DNA of 64,000 nt, from assembly GCA_030066015.1 (NCBI GenBank), contig JASJCL010000017.1, positions 1 through 64,000 on the forward strand. The letters are read 5' to 3'. Source of the stretch: Desulfosarcinaceae bacterium (lineage in GTDB: Bacteria > Desulfobacterota > Desulfobacteria > Desulfobacterales > Desulfosarcinaceae). The notes beneath the pieces are model-generated. The model worked only from the letters and a program-made list of their open reading frames with translations. It searched no databases and was not told where the DNA came from. Positions 43,323 to 53,377 of the stretch are shown piece by piece (position 1 is the stretch's first letter; every line of letters begins with the position of its first letter). Both the position numbers and the translations under genes were made by a program.

Positions 43323-44444
43323 TCACTCAAGCAGGTCGGCCACATATTCGGCAATGGCCAGGCAGCTGGTCAGGCCGGGACTCTCGATGCCGATGCAGTT
43401 GACCAGGCCCGGCAGGCCTTTGCCGCTCTCCTCGCTGATGACGAAGTCTCTGACCGCATCGCCCGGTTGCTGCAGCTTGGGGCGGATGCCGGCCATCTCC
43501 GGCTGGAGCCAGTCGGCCTGCAGCGAGGGCAGGTAGCGTGCCGCGGCGTGGAAGAAGCGGTCCCGATCGTCGCTGTTGACAGCGTAGTCCAGGACACCGT
43601 CCGGCAGGTAGGTGGCGTCGGGGCCAAACCGGATGCGACCGATCAGATCGATGGTGGCGTGGATCCCCAGGCCCACCGTATGGGGCGGGGGCACCGGGTA
43701 GACCAAGCGCTTGAGGTAACCGGATGGCGCCTGGCAGTTGAAATAGGCACCCTTCCAGAGATGGAGGCGGTACCCGTGGGCGTCGATGTCGATACCGGCC
43801 GAGGCCGCCACCTGATCGGCCGCCAGGCCGGCGCAGTTGACCACATGGCGGGAGAAGAAACAGTCCTGCGCGCCATCGGGATATCGCACCAGCACATCGA
43901 AACCGCCGCCATCCCGGGGACGGATCCTCTCCACCTTGGTCCGATAGACAAGCTCGCACCCCTTTCGGCGGGCCCGCGACAGCAGGTGGCGCATGAGCCG
44001 GTGGCTATCGAGAATGCCCGTCGAGGGAGAAAGAAGGGCCTCCACGGCCCGCACCTGGGGTTCCAGGGCCCGTACGCCAGCGCCGGAGAGGCGCTCCAAA
44101 TCGTCAACGCCGTTGTCTGCCGCCCGCTGGCGGATGCTATCGAGTTGGTCGGCTTCCGCAGCTTCGGTGGCCACGAGCAGTTTACCGCAGCGGCGATGGG
44201 GGATGCGGGCCTCCTCCAGACGCTGGTAGAGTGCCTCTCGGCCCCGCACGCAGAGGCGTGCCTTGAGTGAGCCGGCAGGATAGTAAATGCCGGCGTGGAT
44301 CACTTCGCTGTTACGGCTGCTCGTCTCCTGGCCGAAACTGGCGTTGCGCTCGACGACGAAAAGGGGCTGCCGGCGCTCGGAGAGTCTGGCGGCCACCGCC
44401 AGCCCGATCACCCCGGCCCCGACGATGGTGGTGTCGATCTGCAT
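43323..44444 (-). CDS. FAD-dependent oxidoreductase (L-2-hydroxyglutarate oxidase/LhgO-like)
   Basis: A 373-residue DAO-superfamily flavoprotein. The FAD-binding GxGxxG reads IVGAGVIGLAVAARL, followed by the ribose-binding acidic residue in VVERN and the family motif SSRNSEVIHAGIYYPAGSLKA. HxVNCAGL lies in the central part and the C-terminal FAD motif is in LVNCIGIESPGLTSC. It resembles L-2-hydroxyglutarate oxidases/dehydrogenases feeding electrons to the quinone pool, but the substrate is inferred. A GGAG sits seven nt before the ATG. Confidence 0.87.
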   Translation of the reverse strand: MQIDTTIVGAGVIGLAVAARLSERRQPLFVVERNASFGQETSSRNSEVIHAGIYYPAGSLKARLCVRGREALYQRLEEARIPHRRCGKLLVATEAAEADQLDSIRQRAADNGVDDLERLSGAGVRALEPQVRAVEALLSPSTGILDSHRLMRHLLSRARRKGCELVYRTKVERIRPRDGGGFDVLVRYPDGAQDCFFSRHVVNCAGLAADQVAASAGIDIDAHGYRLHLWKGAYFNCQAPSGYLKRLVYPVPPPHTVGLGIHATIDLIGRIRFGPDATYLPDGVLDYAVNSDDRDRFFHAAARYLPSLQADWLQPEMAGIRPKLQQPGDAVRDFVISEESGKGLPGLVNCIGIESPGLTSCLAIAEYVADLLE

Positions 44445-44603
44445 CTGGATCTCCGATCGAATGGGTCACGCGTCCGGTGAAATGCGTCTTTCAGGGCGCC
44501 GCTTGCAGGGCTCGGGTCGATCCCAACCAGCGCCGGTCTCCACACCCTCGCGACAAGGGTGCGCCCCAACGGTGCCTTACCCATACAAAGAGGCAGACAC
44601 GCG

Positions 44604-44996
44604 ATGTCCCATCAACAAAAGAGTGCCCCACCCCTGACACTCAAGGAGCTCCAAGCAGCCGTCCACCAGTGGGTTCAGACCTATGGGGTCCGCTATTTCT
44701 CCGAACTCACCAATACCGCCGTCCTCATGGAGGAGGTCGGCGAGCTGGCCCGCCTCATGGCGCGCCACTACGGCGACCAGAGCTTCAAACGGGCCGCCGC
44801 TCCCGGTGACATCACGGCCGCCTTGGGGGATGAGATGGCCGACATCCTCTTTGTCCTGGTCTGTCTGGCCAACCAGACGGGGGTGGATCTGGAAACCGCC
44901 GTCTCCCGCAATCTGGCCAAGAAGAGCGCGCGGGACAACCGGCGCCACCACCGCAATCCCAAATTGAGACCGAATCCGCCCCGCGATTCGGCGTGA
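44604..44996 (+). CDS. MazG-like nucleotide pyrophosphohydrolase
   Basis: A 130-residue all-alpha NTP pyrophosphatase. The metal-binding acids are visible as EEVGEL (first helix, about residues 43-48) and GDEMADILF (about residues 84-92), the ExxE...ExxD pattern of the MazG/dCTPase superfamily. It probably hydrolyses (deoxy)nucleoside triphosphates to monophosphates. The C-terminus is short, Arg/His/Pro-rich and probably disordered. The ATG at 44604 is preceded by AAGAGG. It is divergent from the FAD oxidoreductase. Confidence 0.87.
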   Translation: MSHQQKSAPPLTLKELQAAVHQWVQTYGVRYFSELTNTAVLMEEVGELARLMARHYGDQSFKRAAAPGDITAALGDEMADILFVLVCLANQTGVDLETAVSRNLAKKSARDNRRHHRNPKLRPNPPRDSA

Positions 44997-45021
44997 GCCG
45001 CGGAACAGCGGCAATGGGCGC

Positions 45022-46398
45022 TCAGCCGTCTTGGGTACTGATCCCAACGGCGTCTTTGCCCTGAACCTTGATGCGAAACATGGCCGCGTCGGCAAGGGCC
45101 AGAAGCCCCACGCGATCCTGTGCGTCGTCGGGATAAGTGGCGATGCCGAAGCTGGCCGACAGCTTCACCCGCAGCCCCTGGCGCTCCAGATAAACCGTTT
45201 CCTTCATGCGCTGGCGAATGATCTCCACCCGTTCGAGGGCCCCCATTTTCCCGGTACGGGGCAGCACCAGGACGAATTCATCGCCACCGTAGGCCACGCC
45301 AAAGGCGGGGTCGCGCAGCTCGGCCTTCAGGGTCGCGGCGACCTCTTTCAGGGCCCGACTGCCGTTGAGGTGGCCGTAGGTATCCACCACCGTCTTGAAA
45401 TTGTCCATATCGAGGAACACCAGCGAGAAGGGCTCGCCGCAGGCTTTACTATCTTGAATGAGCTGATCCAGGACTTTGTAGAGATAGCGGGTGTTGAACA
45501 GATCGGTGAGGCTGTCATGATTGGCCAGGTAGCGAAAGCGCTCACGGCTGCGGCGGAGCTGCTCCTCCGCCAACCGCTTGTCCGTATTGTCCACCAAAAT
45601 ACCCTCGATGAAGGCCTCCCCCCGTCGGTTCAGGGCCAGTCGGGCGTTGACCAGCGCCCACACCGGTTTGCCCTCCCGATGGCGTAGTTCCAGCTCGTAG
45701 TTGGTCAGCACCTTTCGTTTTTTCAGATCGGCCACCATGCGCTGGCGATCGGCAGGGTCGGCGTAGAGGGTCTTGGCGCCGCCGGGATGGCCGAGAAGTT
45801 CATTTTGTTCATATCCGAAGGTCCGCGCAAACGCAGGATTGACCCGTAGCAGACGTCCATCGAGGCTACTCTGGTACATGCCCTGGGCGGCGTTTTCGTA
45901 CATTCCCCGATAGCGCGCCTCGGCTCGCGCGAGATCCTCCTGGGCCTGTTTGAGTTCGGTCAGATCGGTCAAAAAGACCAGGTAACCGAAGGGCCTGCCC
46001 TCACCATCGACGAGGACACTGCGTTTGAAGAGCAGCGGCATCCGCCCCTTGCCCGTTTCGAAGAGGGCTTCGAAGCTCAAATGCGCTTTGGAGGCGAAAT
46101 GGATATACACGCCCTCTTTTTGATAGAATTCCTCCACCGAGCGCCCCAACAGGTCGTTGGCCTCGCAGCCCAGAAGCCCCTCCACAGCAGCGTTGGTGTC
46201 GACGATGCGGTGCTTCAGGTCAAGTTGCAGGAAGCCCTCCGAGGTGGCGTCGATGACGCGCCGGTATTTGGCCAGACTCGCCTTGATCTTTTCACGGCAC
46301 TGCTGCCGCAGCGTTTCCATGGCGGTTTCCAGCTCGCGGATGCGTTCGGACGGTTCGCTGGCTGATGGTTCGGTTGCAGCGGGGTCAGGGTTCTCCAT
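45022..46398 (-). CDS. PAS-PAS diguanylate cyclase
   Basis: A 458-residue cytosolic protein. After a short coiled coil (residues about 15-40), two PAS domains follow (about 42-160 and 170-285), then a GGDEF domain. The active-site loop is an intact GGDEF (about residue 378), but the usual RxxD inhibitory site just upstream is absent (region reads LRDPAFGVA), so product inhibition is unlikely. The start at 46398 is set by AAGGA at a good spacing and by a clear promoter about 80 nt upstream; the open frame to 46596 runs through that promoter. Confidence 0.92.
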   Translation of the reverse strand: MENPDPAATEPSASEPSERIRELETAMETLRQQCREKIKASLAKYRRVIDATSEGFLQLDLKHRIVDTNAAVEGLLGCEANDLLGRSVEEFYQKEGVYIHFASKAHLSFEALFETGKGRMPLLFKRSVLVDGEGRPFGYLVFLTDLTELKQAQEDLARAEARYRGMYENAAQGMYQSSLDGRLLRVNPAFARTFGYEQNELLGHPGGAKTLYADPADRQRMVADLKKRKVLTNYELELRHREGKPVWALVNARLALNRRGEAFIEGILVDNTDKRLAEEQLRRSRERFRYLANHDSLTDLFNTRYLYKVLDQLIQDSKACGEPFSLVFLDMDNFKTVVDTYGHLNGSRALKEVAATLKAELRDPAFGVAYGGDEFVLVLPRTGKMGALERVEIIRQRMKETVYLERQGLRVKLSASFGIATYPDDAQDRVGLLALADAAMFRIKVQGKDAVGISTQDG

Positions 46399-46479
46399 GG
46401 GGGCCATCCTTGGACGGATAATGAGGGCGGAGCACGCTTGTCCAACACGGCGATCGGTGCTAAGACCTGATTCTTCTTC

Positions 46480-46508
46480 ATAATAACGTCGCAAAAAGAG
46501 AATAACAA
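46480..46508 (-). promoter_or_regulatory. sigma-70-type promoter of the PAS-GGDEF gene
   Basis: On the minus strand a -35 TTGTTA (46508-46503) and a -10 TATTAT (46485-46480, 5 of 6) are separated by exactly 17 nt. The spacer is T-rich. This predicts a leader of about 75 nt before the ATG at 46398. Confidence 0.65.
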
Positions 46509-46672
46509 GCGCTCGCAAGGCGGAAATATCAACCGATCCCGCGGGCCTGCATTTTCGTTTTTCAAACCGGGCGCGGCATGCTACCCTCTGCGCCACCGAA
46601 GCGGTTCCGACTAGACTGGGTGCACGTCGCTATGGGATCTTAAACCGGGCACGCGCGAAAAGGAGTGGATGG

Positions 46673-47161
46673 ATGCAACCCTACCTGCAAATGGTCATCG
46701 AAAACCGTCTCGAGGCGCTCAATCATCTCATGGCGGTAACAAGGGCGTATGTGACGCCCTACGATCTGGGCGGCAAGTCCGAGTTCGCGGTGGAGCTGAT
46801 CCTGGAGGAGGTGGTCACCAACGTCATCCATCACGCCTTCGCGGAAGCGGCCTCCAGCGAGACCGGTGCAGGCACCCCTCAGCCGGCTGTCGCGCCCCCC
46901 GACACAGGGGATCCACGCCATCTGATAGCGGTGCGGCTGAGCGTCTCCGACAAGCAGGTTCATCTGCGGGTCACCGATGACGGCCACCCCTTCAATCCCC
47001 TTTCAGCGCCGCGCCTGGATGTGGGCCGGCCCTTCATGGAACGGCTCGAAGGCGGAATTGGCATCCATCTGGTTCGCCAAATGATGAACTCCATGGCCTA
47101 TCGCCGGGAAGCGGATCGCAACATCTTCGAGATCTGGATTCGGGGCCAAGACGGCCATTGA
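46673..47161 (+). CDS. RsbW-type anti-sigma/serine kinase-like ATP-binding protein
   Basis: A 162-residue GHKL ATPase of the RsbW/SpoIIAB type. The N box is visible as ELILEEVVTNVIHHAF, the G1 box as VTDDGHPFNP, and the G2 box as GGIGIHLVRQMMN. An insertion of about 30 residues rich in Ala, Pro and Thr (about residues 60-90) interrupts the domain. Such proteins phosphorylate an anti-sigma antagonist or hold a sigma factor; no STAS or PP2C partner is encoded nearby, so it is an orphan here. An AGGAG seven nt before the ATG supports the start. FmdB follows 140 nt downstream. Confidence 0.87.
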   Translation: MQPYLQMVIENRLEALNHLMAVTRAYVTPYDLGGKSEFAVELILEEVVTNVIHHAFAEAASSETGAGTPQPAVAPPDTGDPRHLIAVRLSVSDKQVHLRVTDDGHPFNPLSAPRLDVGRPFMERLEGGIGIHLVRQMMNSMAYRREADRNIFEIWIRGQDGH

Positions 47162-47301
47162 TCGTGGCGCCGGCAGAGCGGGCAATCGTCTTGACCTTTA
47201 TAGTTCCATGGGCGATATTGCAGTGCGAAAATTCAGGGTGCGACGGCGGATGGAACATCTGCGCTGCAGCGGCCGCCGGCGAGCATCCATCAGGAGGAAC
47301 C

Positions 47302-47511
47302 ATGCCCATTTACGAGTACCAATGCGAAGCGTGTCAATGCCAGTTCGAAACCCTGGTGTTTGGTGGAGAGGAAGCGGCGGTGGCCTGCCCAAGCTGCTGC
47401 GGCACCTCGGTCAAGAAGATGATATCGGCCGGTGCCATCCGGCCCCAGGGGATTCCCTCCGGCGGGGGCGGATTCAAGGCCCCGGCCTGCAAACCAAGAG
47501 CGGGCGGCTGA
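47302..47511 (+). CDS. FmdB-family zinc-ribbon protein
   Basis: A 69-residue putative regulatory protein. MPIYEYQCEACQCQFE carries the first CxxC, and CPSCCG the second; together they form a zinc ribbon. The C-terminus is Gly-rich (GGGGFKAP...). Proteins of this type are widespread, and a regulatory role has been suggested for amidase/formamidase genes. A strong AGGAGGA precedes the ATG. The gene ends shortly before a convincing terminator. Confidence 0.9.
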   Translation: MPIYEYQCEACQCQFETLVFGGEEAAVACPSCCGTSVKKMISAGAIRPQGIPSGGGGFKAPACKPRAGG

Positions 47512-47581
47512 GGGATTTGAGGGCGGCTCCCCGGTGGGGAGCATAAAAGCGGGTGGGCGCGCAATGGCCCACCGTTCTGAG

Positions 47582-47616
47582 ATGGGGGCGGAGACGAAAG
47601 TCTCGCCCCCATTTTT
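47582..47616 (+). terminator. rho-independent terminator after the FmdB-family gene
   Basis: A stem ATGGGGGCG(G)GAGAC with GTCTCGCCCCCAT (one bulged G) around a GAAA tetraloop, followed by TTTTT. It ends the plus-strand unit before the convergent J-domain gene. Confidence 0.85.
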
Positions 47617-47737
47617 GCGGTGATCGATGGGGTCCTGCGGCGACGCCGTGCCATCACGGGCCAGAGGGCCCGACCACACCGATAGCGCATACCGGCTGAC
47701 CCCGGACCGGCCGTTGCCGGACGTCACCCTTCATGGC

Positions 47738-48493
47738 TCAGCGCCTACCAGCGCTCCGCAGGCTCGGCTTGGGTTGGATCCACCGTTGGGCGTAGCCATC
47801 GTAAAACCATTTATCGGGGAAACCGCTGCGACGCACGAAGGTGGGGTTGCGGGCCCAGTTGATCAGCGTTTCGTAGGCCTCCTGTATTTTGCGAAAGGCG
47901 GCCGGACTTCCGCCCAGGTCGGGATGGTGGCGCTTGACCTGTTCACGGTAGGCGGTCTTGATGCGACGCTTCAGGGTGGCCGGGTTGCAATTGCCATCCT
48001 TGCGGTCGAACTTAAGGGACATCATGGCGGCCCCTTTCACCGACGGTACGGCGGATTCGTAGGGAATCACCCCATGGGTGTCGGCGTCTGCCGGGGTGGC
48101 CAAGGTCAATACGTGCTGGCTGGCACGGTAACGCTTTTTGGTGCGATCCTGCTCGGCCCACCACGCTTTGCCGAGGGCTTCGGAGAGGGCACAAAAGTCA
48201 CCCACCGGCTGACGCGCCGGCGTACGGGGAAGCATGAAGCTGTATATGGTATCCTCCCCGTGGGGCAGCACGTCCATGACCACCATGTAGTCGCTGAAAT
48301 AGAAGGTGGCGTAGCGAATGTTGAGCGCAATGAGCAGACCGGAACGGCGGTTGAGAGCGGCCAGGAGTCGTTGGCGGCACTCGGTCGAGCAGTAGCGTCT
48401 GCGGGCCATATTGGCCGTGGTGCCGCAGGACAAGCAGCGCCGCCGGGCGGGTTTGTGCCGGGCCGGCACGCGGGTATGGGGGGAAGCAACCAT
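47738..48493 (-). CDS. zinc-finger/J-domain protein
   Basis: A 251-residue protein with two recognisable ends. Residues about 20-45 contain CLSCG...YCSTEC (Cys-x2-Cys and Cys-x3-Cys), a small zinc site. Residues about 180-225 form a DnaJ-like J domain with the HPD triad in RHHPDLGG and the following KIQEAYETL helix. The central part is of unknown type. A Hsp70 co-chaperone or targeting role is inferred. No Shine-Dalgarno precedes the ATG; instead a promoter -10 ends only 7 nt upstream, suggesting a leaderless mRNA. Confidence 0.8.
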   Translation of the reverse strand: MVASPHTRVPARHKPARRRCLSCGTTANMARRRYCSTECRQRLLAALNRRSGLLIALNIRYATFYFSDYMVVMDVLPHGEDTIYSFMLPRTPARQPVGDFCALSEALGKAWWAEQDRTKKRYRASQHVLTLATPADADTHGVIPYESAVPSVKGAAMMSLKFDRKDGNCNPATLKRRIKTAYREQVKRHHPDLGGSPAAFRKIQEAYETLINWARNPTFVRRSGFPDKWFYDGYAQRWIQPKPSLRSAGRR

Positions 48494-48500
48494 GCCGGGC

Positions 48501-48529
48501 AGTATACCAGGAATGCCCCCCGAGGTGAA
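48501..48529 (-). promoter_or_regulatory. promoter giving a possibly leaderless transcript
   Basis: On the minus strand TTCACC (48529-48524) and TATACT (48506-48501, 5 of 6) are 17 nt apart. The start site expected about 7 nt after the -10 coincides with the ATG at 48493 of the J-domain gene, which lacks a ribosome site. Confidence 0.5.
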
Positions 48530-48584
48530 CACCAAGCCCCACCGCCGTCAGCCACTGCCGGGACAGGGCGCTTGTCCCGGCCGG

Positions 48585-49121
48585 TCAGGCGGACGGCGAT
48601 CGAAAGAGGGGCCGCCGGATGGCATGACGGCGGCTGCGCACCAGCCGGATCCCCATGATCAAGAGCACACTGGCCGCCACCAAACCCACATCGCGAAAAC
48701 CCTCGAACACCACGCAGCGAATCACATCCGTCCAACCGCTGTGGCCGGCGGAGAAGTTTACCTCGAGCGGCCATAAAAAGGATACCGGCGCCGCCGTAAA
48801 CAGCGCATCCGCAATGACATGGGAGAGAATCAGAGCGACGGCGGTGCGACAACGGATCGTCGGCAGCACACGCCAATAGCGGGATAGGAACGATATCAGG
48901 CAACCGGCCATCACCGCAAAGAGCAGGCTATGGGTGGGCCCGCGATGAAAGAGACTGCCGTTGCCATTCATCAGCAGTCCGAAGATCACGTCGGTGTCGG
49001 GCAGGTTGGCCAGTATGGTGACGATGAGAAACCATTTGAGACGCTCGCCCGCCGGCGGCGGCGCTTCAGCAGCCTCATGGGTGAGCAAACCGATGGCAGT
49101 ATGTCCTAAGGGAAGCGGCAT
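48585..49121 (-). CDS. DUF457-type membrane-bound metal-dependent hydrolase
   Basis: A 178-residue polytopic protein with four to five hydrophobic segments. The family pattern is visible: LPLGHTAIGLLTH at the N-terminus, ILANLPDTDVIFG, the HRGPTHSLLFA motif and an SHVIADALF stretch. The conserved His and Asp residues are thought to bind metal. Relatives include YdjM (LexA-regulated) and proteins of unknown role. The ATG at 49121 follows GGAGGAGAAG. The 22 upstream in-frame codons lie beyond that ribosome site. Confidence 0.82.
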   Translation of the reverse strand: MPLPLGHTAIGLLTHEAAEAPPPAGERLKWFLIVTILANLPDTDVIFGLLMNGNGSLFHRGPTHSLLFAVMAGCLISFLSRYWRVLPTIRCRTAVALILSHVIADALFTAAPVSFLWPLEVNFSAGHSGWTDVIRCVVFEGFRDVGLVAASVLLIMGIRLVRSRRHAIRRPLFRSPSA

Positions 49122-49719
49122 CTTCTCCTCCAAGAGCTTATATCGATGGAACCGGATTCGGTCAGTCGGTTCAGACAGGCCATTCAAGCCGTAGCGGGAT
49201 GATCATCGTCCTCCGGGGCAGCTGTAGCGGTTTGAGAAACCGACCGATGTGACGAAATTAGCCTTACACGTCGTCGCCTGCACCGCCGGCGAAGCCCCGG
49301 TCGAGAGGGCCATGGGTGGGCCGCCAGAAGTCGGATCAGAAGGAGCGCGCAGCCAGAATTCGCCATTGGCGAATGTGTCCAGAACGTCGTGTCGCAGGAG
49401 CTGTCGCATCGACCGGGGTCGCCGCCAGGCGTCAGCTTATCGTATTAGCAGATTTGGTACCAACACCGTCGATCCGGTCGGATTACCGGTTTGGGCCGGA
49501 TCGCCGTTATGGGCAGATGGATAGCTTTTTGCTGGAATTTAGGGTAGGTAAGCATGCGATGCGGCGTCGGAAGGGTGCTTCACCGTCGGTGGCAACTTGG
49601 GCCGCGACGGGCCGTCGCAGATGCCGACCCACGATTGATAGGAAAACCTTTTCCATAATAAATGGGGTAAAAAACTACCTCTTTACTCCTCGCCAATCCC
49701 TACAGGGGAGGTATGTCAA
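49122..49719 (+). promoter_or_regulatory. 598-nt intergenic region upstream of the beta-helix lipoprotein
   Basis: No supported ORF. The first 450 nt are mixed GC-rich sequence. Near the 3' end is a short AT-rich zone with a palindrome GGAAAA-CC-TTTTCC (49641-49654), a possible operator. ATAAT-like sequence at 49655-49659 follows, but no well-spaced -35 is seen. A strong GGGGAGG ribosome site (about 49705) precedes the ATG at 49720. Confidence 0.4.
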
Positions 49720-50889
<1,170 letters not shown>

Positions 50890-50901
50890 CGAATTCTTCC
50901 G

Positions 50902-51339
50902 ATGACGCCAACGGAGGACCCCTTGACGGCAATATCCGATTTGGGCACGCTCCTGGCGGGCCTGGCCCCCAACCTAAAAAAGGGGTGCTTCGTCTTTGTC
51001 TCACTGCCCGATGGCCGCTACGGAGACGGCGCCGAGCTGGCGCCTGTGGGAAGCTTCCAGGAGGAAGAGGGTCTGACCCTCATCGTGCCGCAGTCGCGGG
51101 CCGACGCCGCCGGCCTGGCCTACACGGCGGTCTTCCGCGCCATCACCCTCCAGGTCCACTCCAGCCTGAGCGCCGTGGGCCTCACCGCCGCCGTCACAGA
51201 GACGCTGGCAAACTGCGGCATCAGCGCCAACGTGGTGGCGGCCCGCTACCACGACCACATCTTTGTTCCCGCAGACCATGCCGACACGGCGTTCGCACTC
51301 CTCCAGCGGCTGCAACGCCAAGCGGATGCCCAGCGTTGA
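50902..51339 (+). CDS. ACT-domain protein (TTHA0829-like)
   Basis: A 145-residue soluble protein with two ACT-like halves. The first (about residues 15-75) has KGCFVFVSLPDG and LTLIVPQSRADAAGL; the second (about 80-140) has YTAVFRAITLQVHSSLSAVGLTAAVTETL in pieces and VVAARYHDHIFVPADHADTAF. It resembles the small ACT_7/DUF2241-like proteins that bind amino acids or nucleosides; no ligand can be named. The ribosome site is weak. It is flanked at short distance by the lipoprotein gene and the membrane/HEAT gene. Confidence 0.78.
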   Translation: MTPTEDPLTAISDLGTLLAGLAPNLKKGCFVFVSLPDGRYGDGAELAPVGSFQEEEGLTLIVPQSRADAAGLAYTAVFRAITLQVHSSLSAVGLTAAVTETLANCGISANVVAARYHDHIFVPADHADTAFALLQRLQRQADAQR

Positions 51340-51378
51340 AACCGCAGTGACCACCAATGCCCGTTAAAGGAGCCCGCC

Positions 51379-53262
51379 TTGCCGTCCCAATCGATTGCCG
51401 CTCGCCCTCTGCGCCACCTGATCTTTCTCGCGCTGTTCGTTTTTATGGTCATCAACCGCTATCTGCTCATCTCCGTCCTGTCGCCGGAACTCTCCGACAG
51501 CGCCTGGGGCCGCGTCCTCGGCGCCAGCGCCGGTTATGTGCTGATCTGGGGCGTCGCCTACTGGCTGTGCCTCAGATCACCCGACAACAACCTGCTTCTG
51601 CTGCTGGGGGGGGCGGCGCTACCCGTCAGCCTCTACAGCGCACCCTTAGCGGGGTATCTCCTGCTGGCCCTCATGGCGGTGATCGGACGACCGCTGCGGG
51701 CCAAGCGGACCGTCGCTTCAGACGGGACGAAATATAAAATGCCCTCCCCCTGGCCCTTGCGCATCTCGCCCTTCCGCATCCTGTCGATCCTTTTTTGGAG
51801 CCTGCTGCTGTTCTACTTTTTCAGCCACTCGCGCGTCATTGCCGTTGTGCTGGTAATCGTACTGGTCCTGCTCGTCTGGTCACGCCTCAACCCCCTGTCC
51901 GCGCGCATCTTTTGGGTAAAGCTCACGGCACCCTTCAGCGGCGACGGCCGACGGGGCTTCACCGAAATGGTGGCGCGAGAGCCCCAAATCGCCAAGGCCA
52001 ATGTGCCGCAACTGGTTCGGCTGCTGAATTCGCCCAATTTCTTCGTTCGCGGCAAGGTGCACAACGAACTGGTGAAAAGAGGTGATCCCAGCAGCGTGCC
52101 CCTGCTCATGGAAAAGCTTCCCAAGACCAATCCAGCCGCCTTGGCGTCCCATCTGAGTTGTGCCGGCCAGCTGGCCCGGCCGTCGCAGGCGCCGCTGCTG
52201 ATCCCTTTCGTGGACCACGCTTTCAAAAAGGTTCGCCGCGTGATCGCCCGCGATTTGGGGCGCCTGGCCAACCCCATCGCCACCCAGCCCCTGGCGTCGG
52301 CCTTTGCCGCCGAAATCGATCCCGCTGCGCAAGCGCAGCAGTTCAAGGCCCTGTTGCAATTGGCGGCCGTCGAAGCCCTCACGCCGCTATGGTCCACCTT
52401 ACCGGTGGCCGATCGCAAGCGGTTGCTGCGAGCCTTGTTGGATCCGGAAACCGACATCAACTCGGTATGGGCGCCAGTTCAACAGCTCATGGCAGAAGAG
52501 CGGAGCGCGGGCGTGAAAGCGGTCTTCGCCCATCTGCACACAGAAAAAATATGGGCCGACACCCGGCAGCAGTTTCCGGCGCTGGACACCTCGCAGAAGG
52601 CCCCGAAGCACCTCGCGGAGCAGGCGTCCTCCTTCAAGGCCCCTCTGCCGGACGCCCTGTGGCCGCAACTTCAGGAACAGATACCGGAACTGGTACCGAC
52701 CCGGAACCCGCTGGAGATCCAACTACAGCTGCGCTTCGCGCATCGCAGCACGAACACGGACGACAGTTCGGATGTGATTCGTGCCGAGTTGGGTGTTGCC
52801 TTGCCCCAAGGGCAAGCGGTAACCGTGTCGGCCTATTTCTCCACCGAAGATCTGTTCGAAGCGGCGGCAGACCGCGGGCACGCCCCGCTGCACTTTCTGC
52901 CCACAGCACCTGCTACCTGGCGGCAAGCCTATGCGGCCCCACGGCTGGCCGACAACCTGTATTACTTCGACGATGGGCGCGACAATATGGCGCTGGTCAT
53001 CGGCGACAAGACCCAGCCCATCCGTCGGAAGTATTTCGCCTGTCGCATGGATTTGGCCCTGGCGGCGACGGACGCCGAAAAGGGCCCGGCGCTGCTGGTG
53101 TGCCTCAAAGGCGTCTTTGAAAGTAAGGACTATACCGAATTGCCGCCCTTTTTGGTCCGCATGGACCTGATGGCCTTTCTGTGCGCCCGCAGGGAGATCG
53201 ACCCTTGGGACGAGATTTCTGAGGAGAAGGGGCCGTTGCGGTCGCCCCAGGTCACAACATGA
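51379..53262 (+). CDS. membrane protein with HEAT-like repeats, unknown function
   Basis: A 627-residue protein I do not recognise. The N-terminal 170 residues hold about five to six membrane segments, including a long hydrophobic pair near residues 135-165. Residues about 200-420 are helical and repeat-like (for example VPLLMEKL..., APLLIPFVDHAFKKVRRVIARDLGRLANP), suggestive of HEAT/Armadillo repeats. The last 170 residues look like a mixed alpha/beta domain (AELGVALPQGQAVTVSAYFSTEDLF). The start is a TTG with AAAGGAG at 8 nt; there is no ATG nearby. It sits 39 nt after the ACT gene. Possibly a membrane scaffold. Confidence 0.75.
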   Translation: MPSQSIAARPLRHLIFLALFVFMVINRYLLISVLSPELSDSAWGRVLGASAGYVLIWGVAYWLCLRSPDNNLLLLLGGAALPVSLYSAPLAGYLLLALMAVIGRPLRAKRTVASDGTKYKMPSPWPLRISPFRILSILFWSLLLFYFFSHSRVIAVVLVIVLVLLVWSRLNPLSARIFWVKLTAPFSGDGRRGFTEMVAREPQIAKANVPQLVRLLNSPNFFVRGKVHNELVKRGDPSSVPLLMEKLPKTNPAALASHLSCAGQLARPSQAPLLIPFVDHAFKKVRRVIARDLGRLANPIATQPLASAFAAEIDPAAQAQQFKALLQLAAVEALTPLWSTLPVADRKRLLRALLDPETDINSVWAPVQQLMAEERSAGVKAVFAHLHTEKIWADTRQQFPALDTSQKAPKHLAEQASSFKAPLPDALWPQLQEQIPELVPTRNPLEIQLQLRFAHRSTNTDDSSDVIRAELGVALPQGQAVTVSAYFSTEDLFEAAADRGHAPLHFLPTAPATWRQAYAAPRLADNLYYFDDGRDNMALVIGDKTQPIRRKYFACRMDLALAATDAEKGPALLVCLKGVFESKDYTELPPFLVRMDLMAFLCARREIDPWDEISEEKGPLRSPQVTT

Positions 53263-53377
53263 GAGGCGTCAGCGGGTTCCGGTGGATTGCAGCAGGCCGC
53301 AGGGGCTGGCGATCGGTCCGCCAGGACAGTGTTCGCCCCGTGGCGTTCGGTTGTGTCCTGAAGGTGCCTGGACGTGC

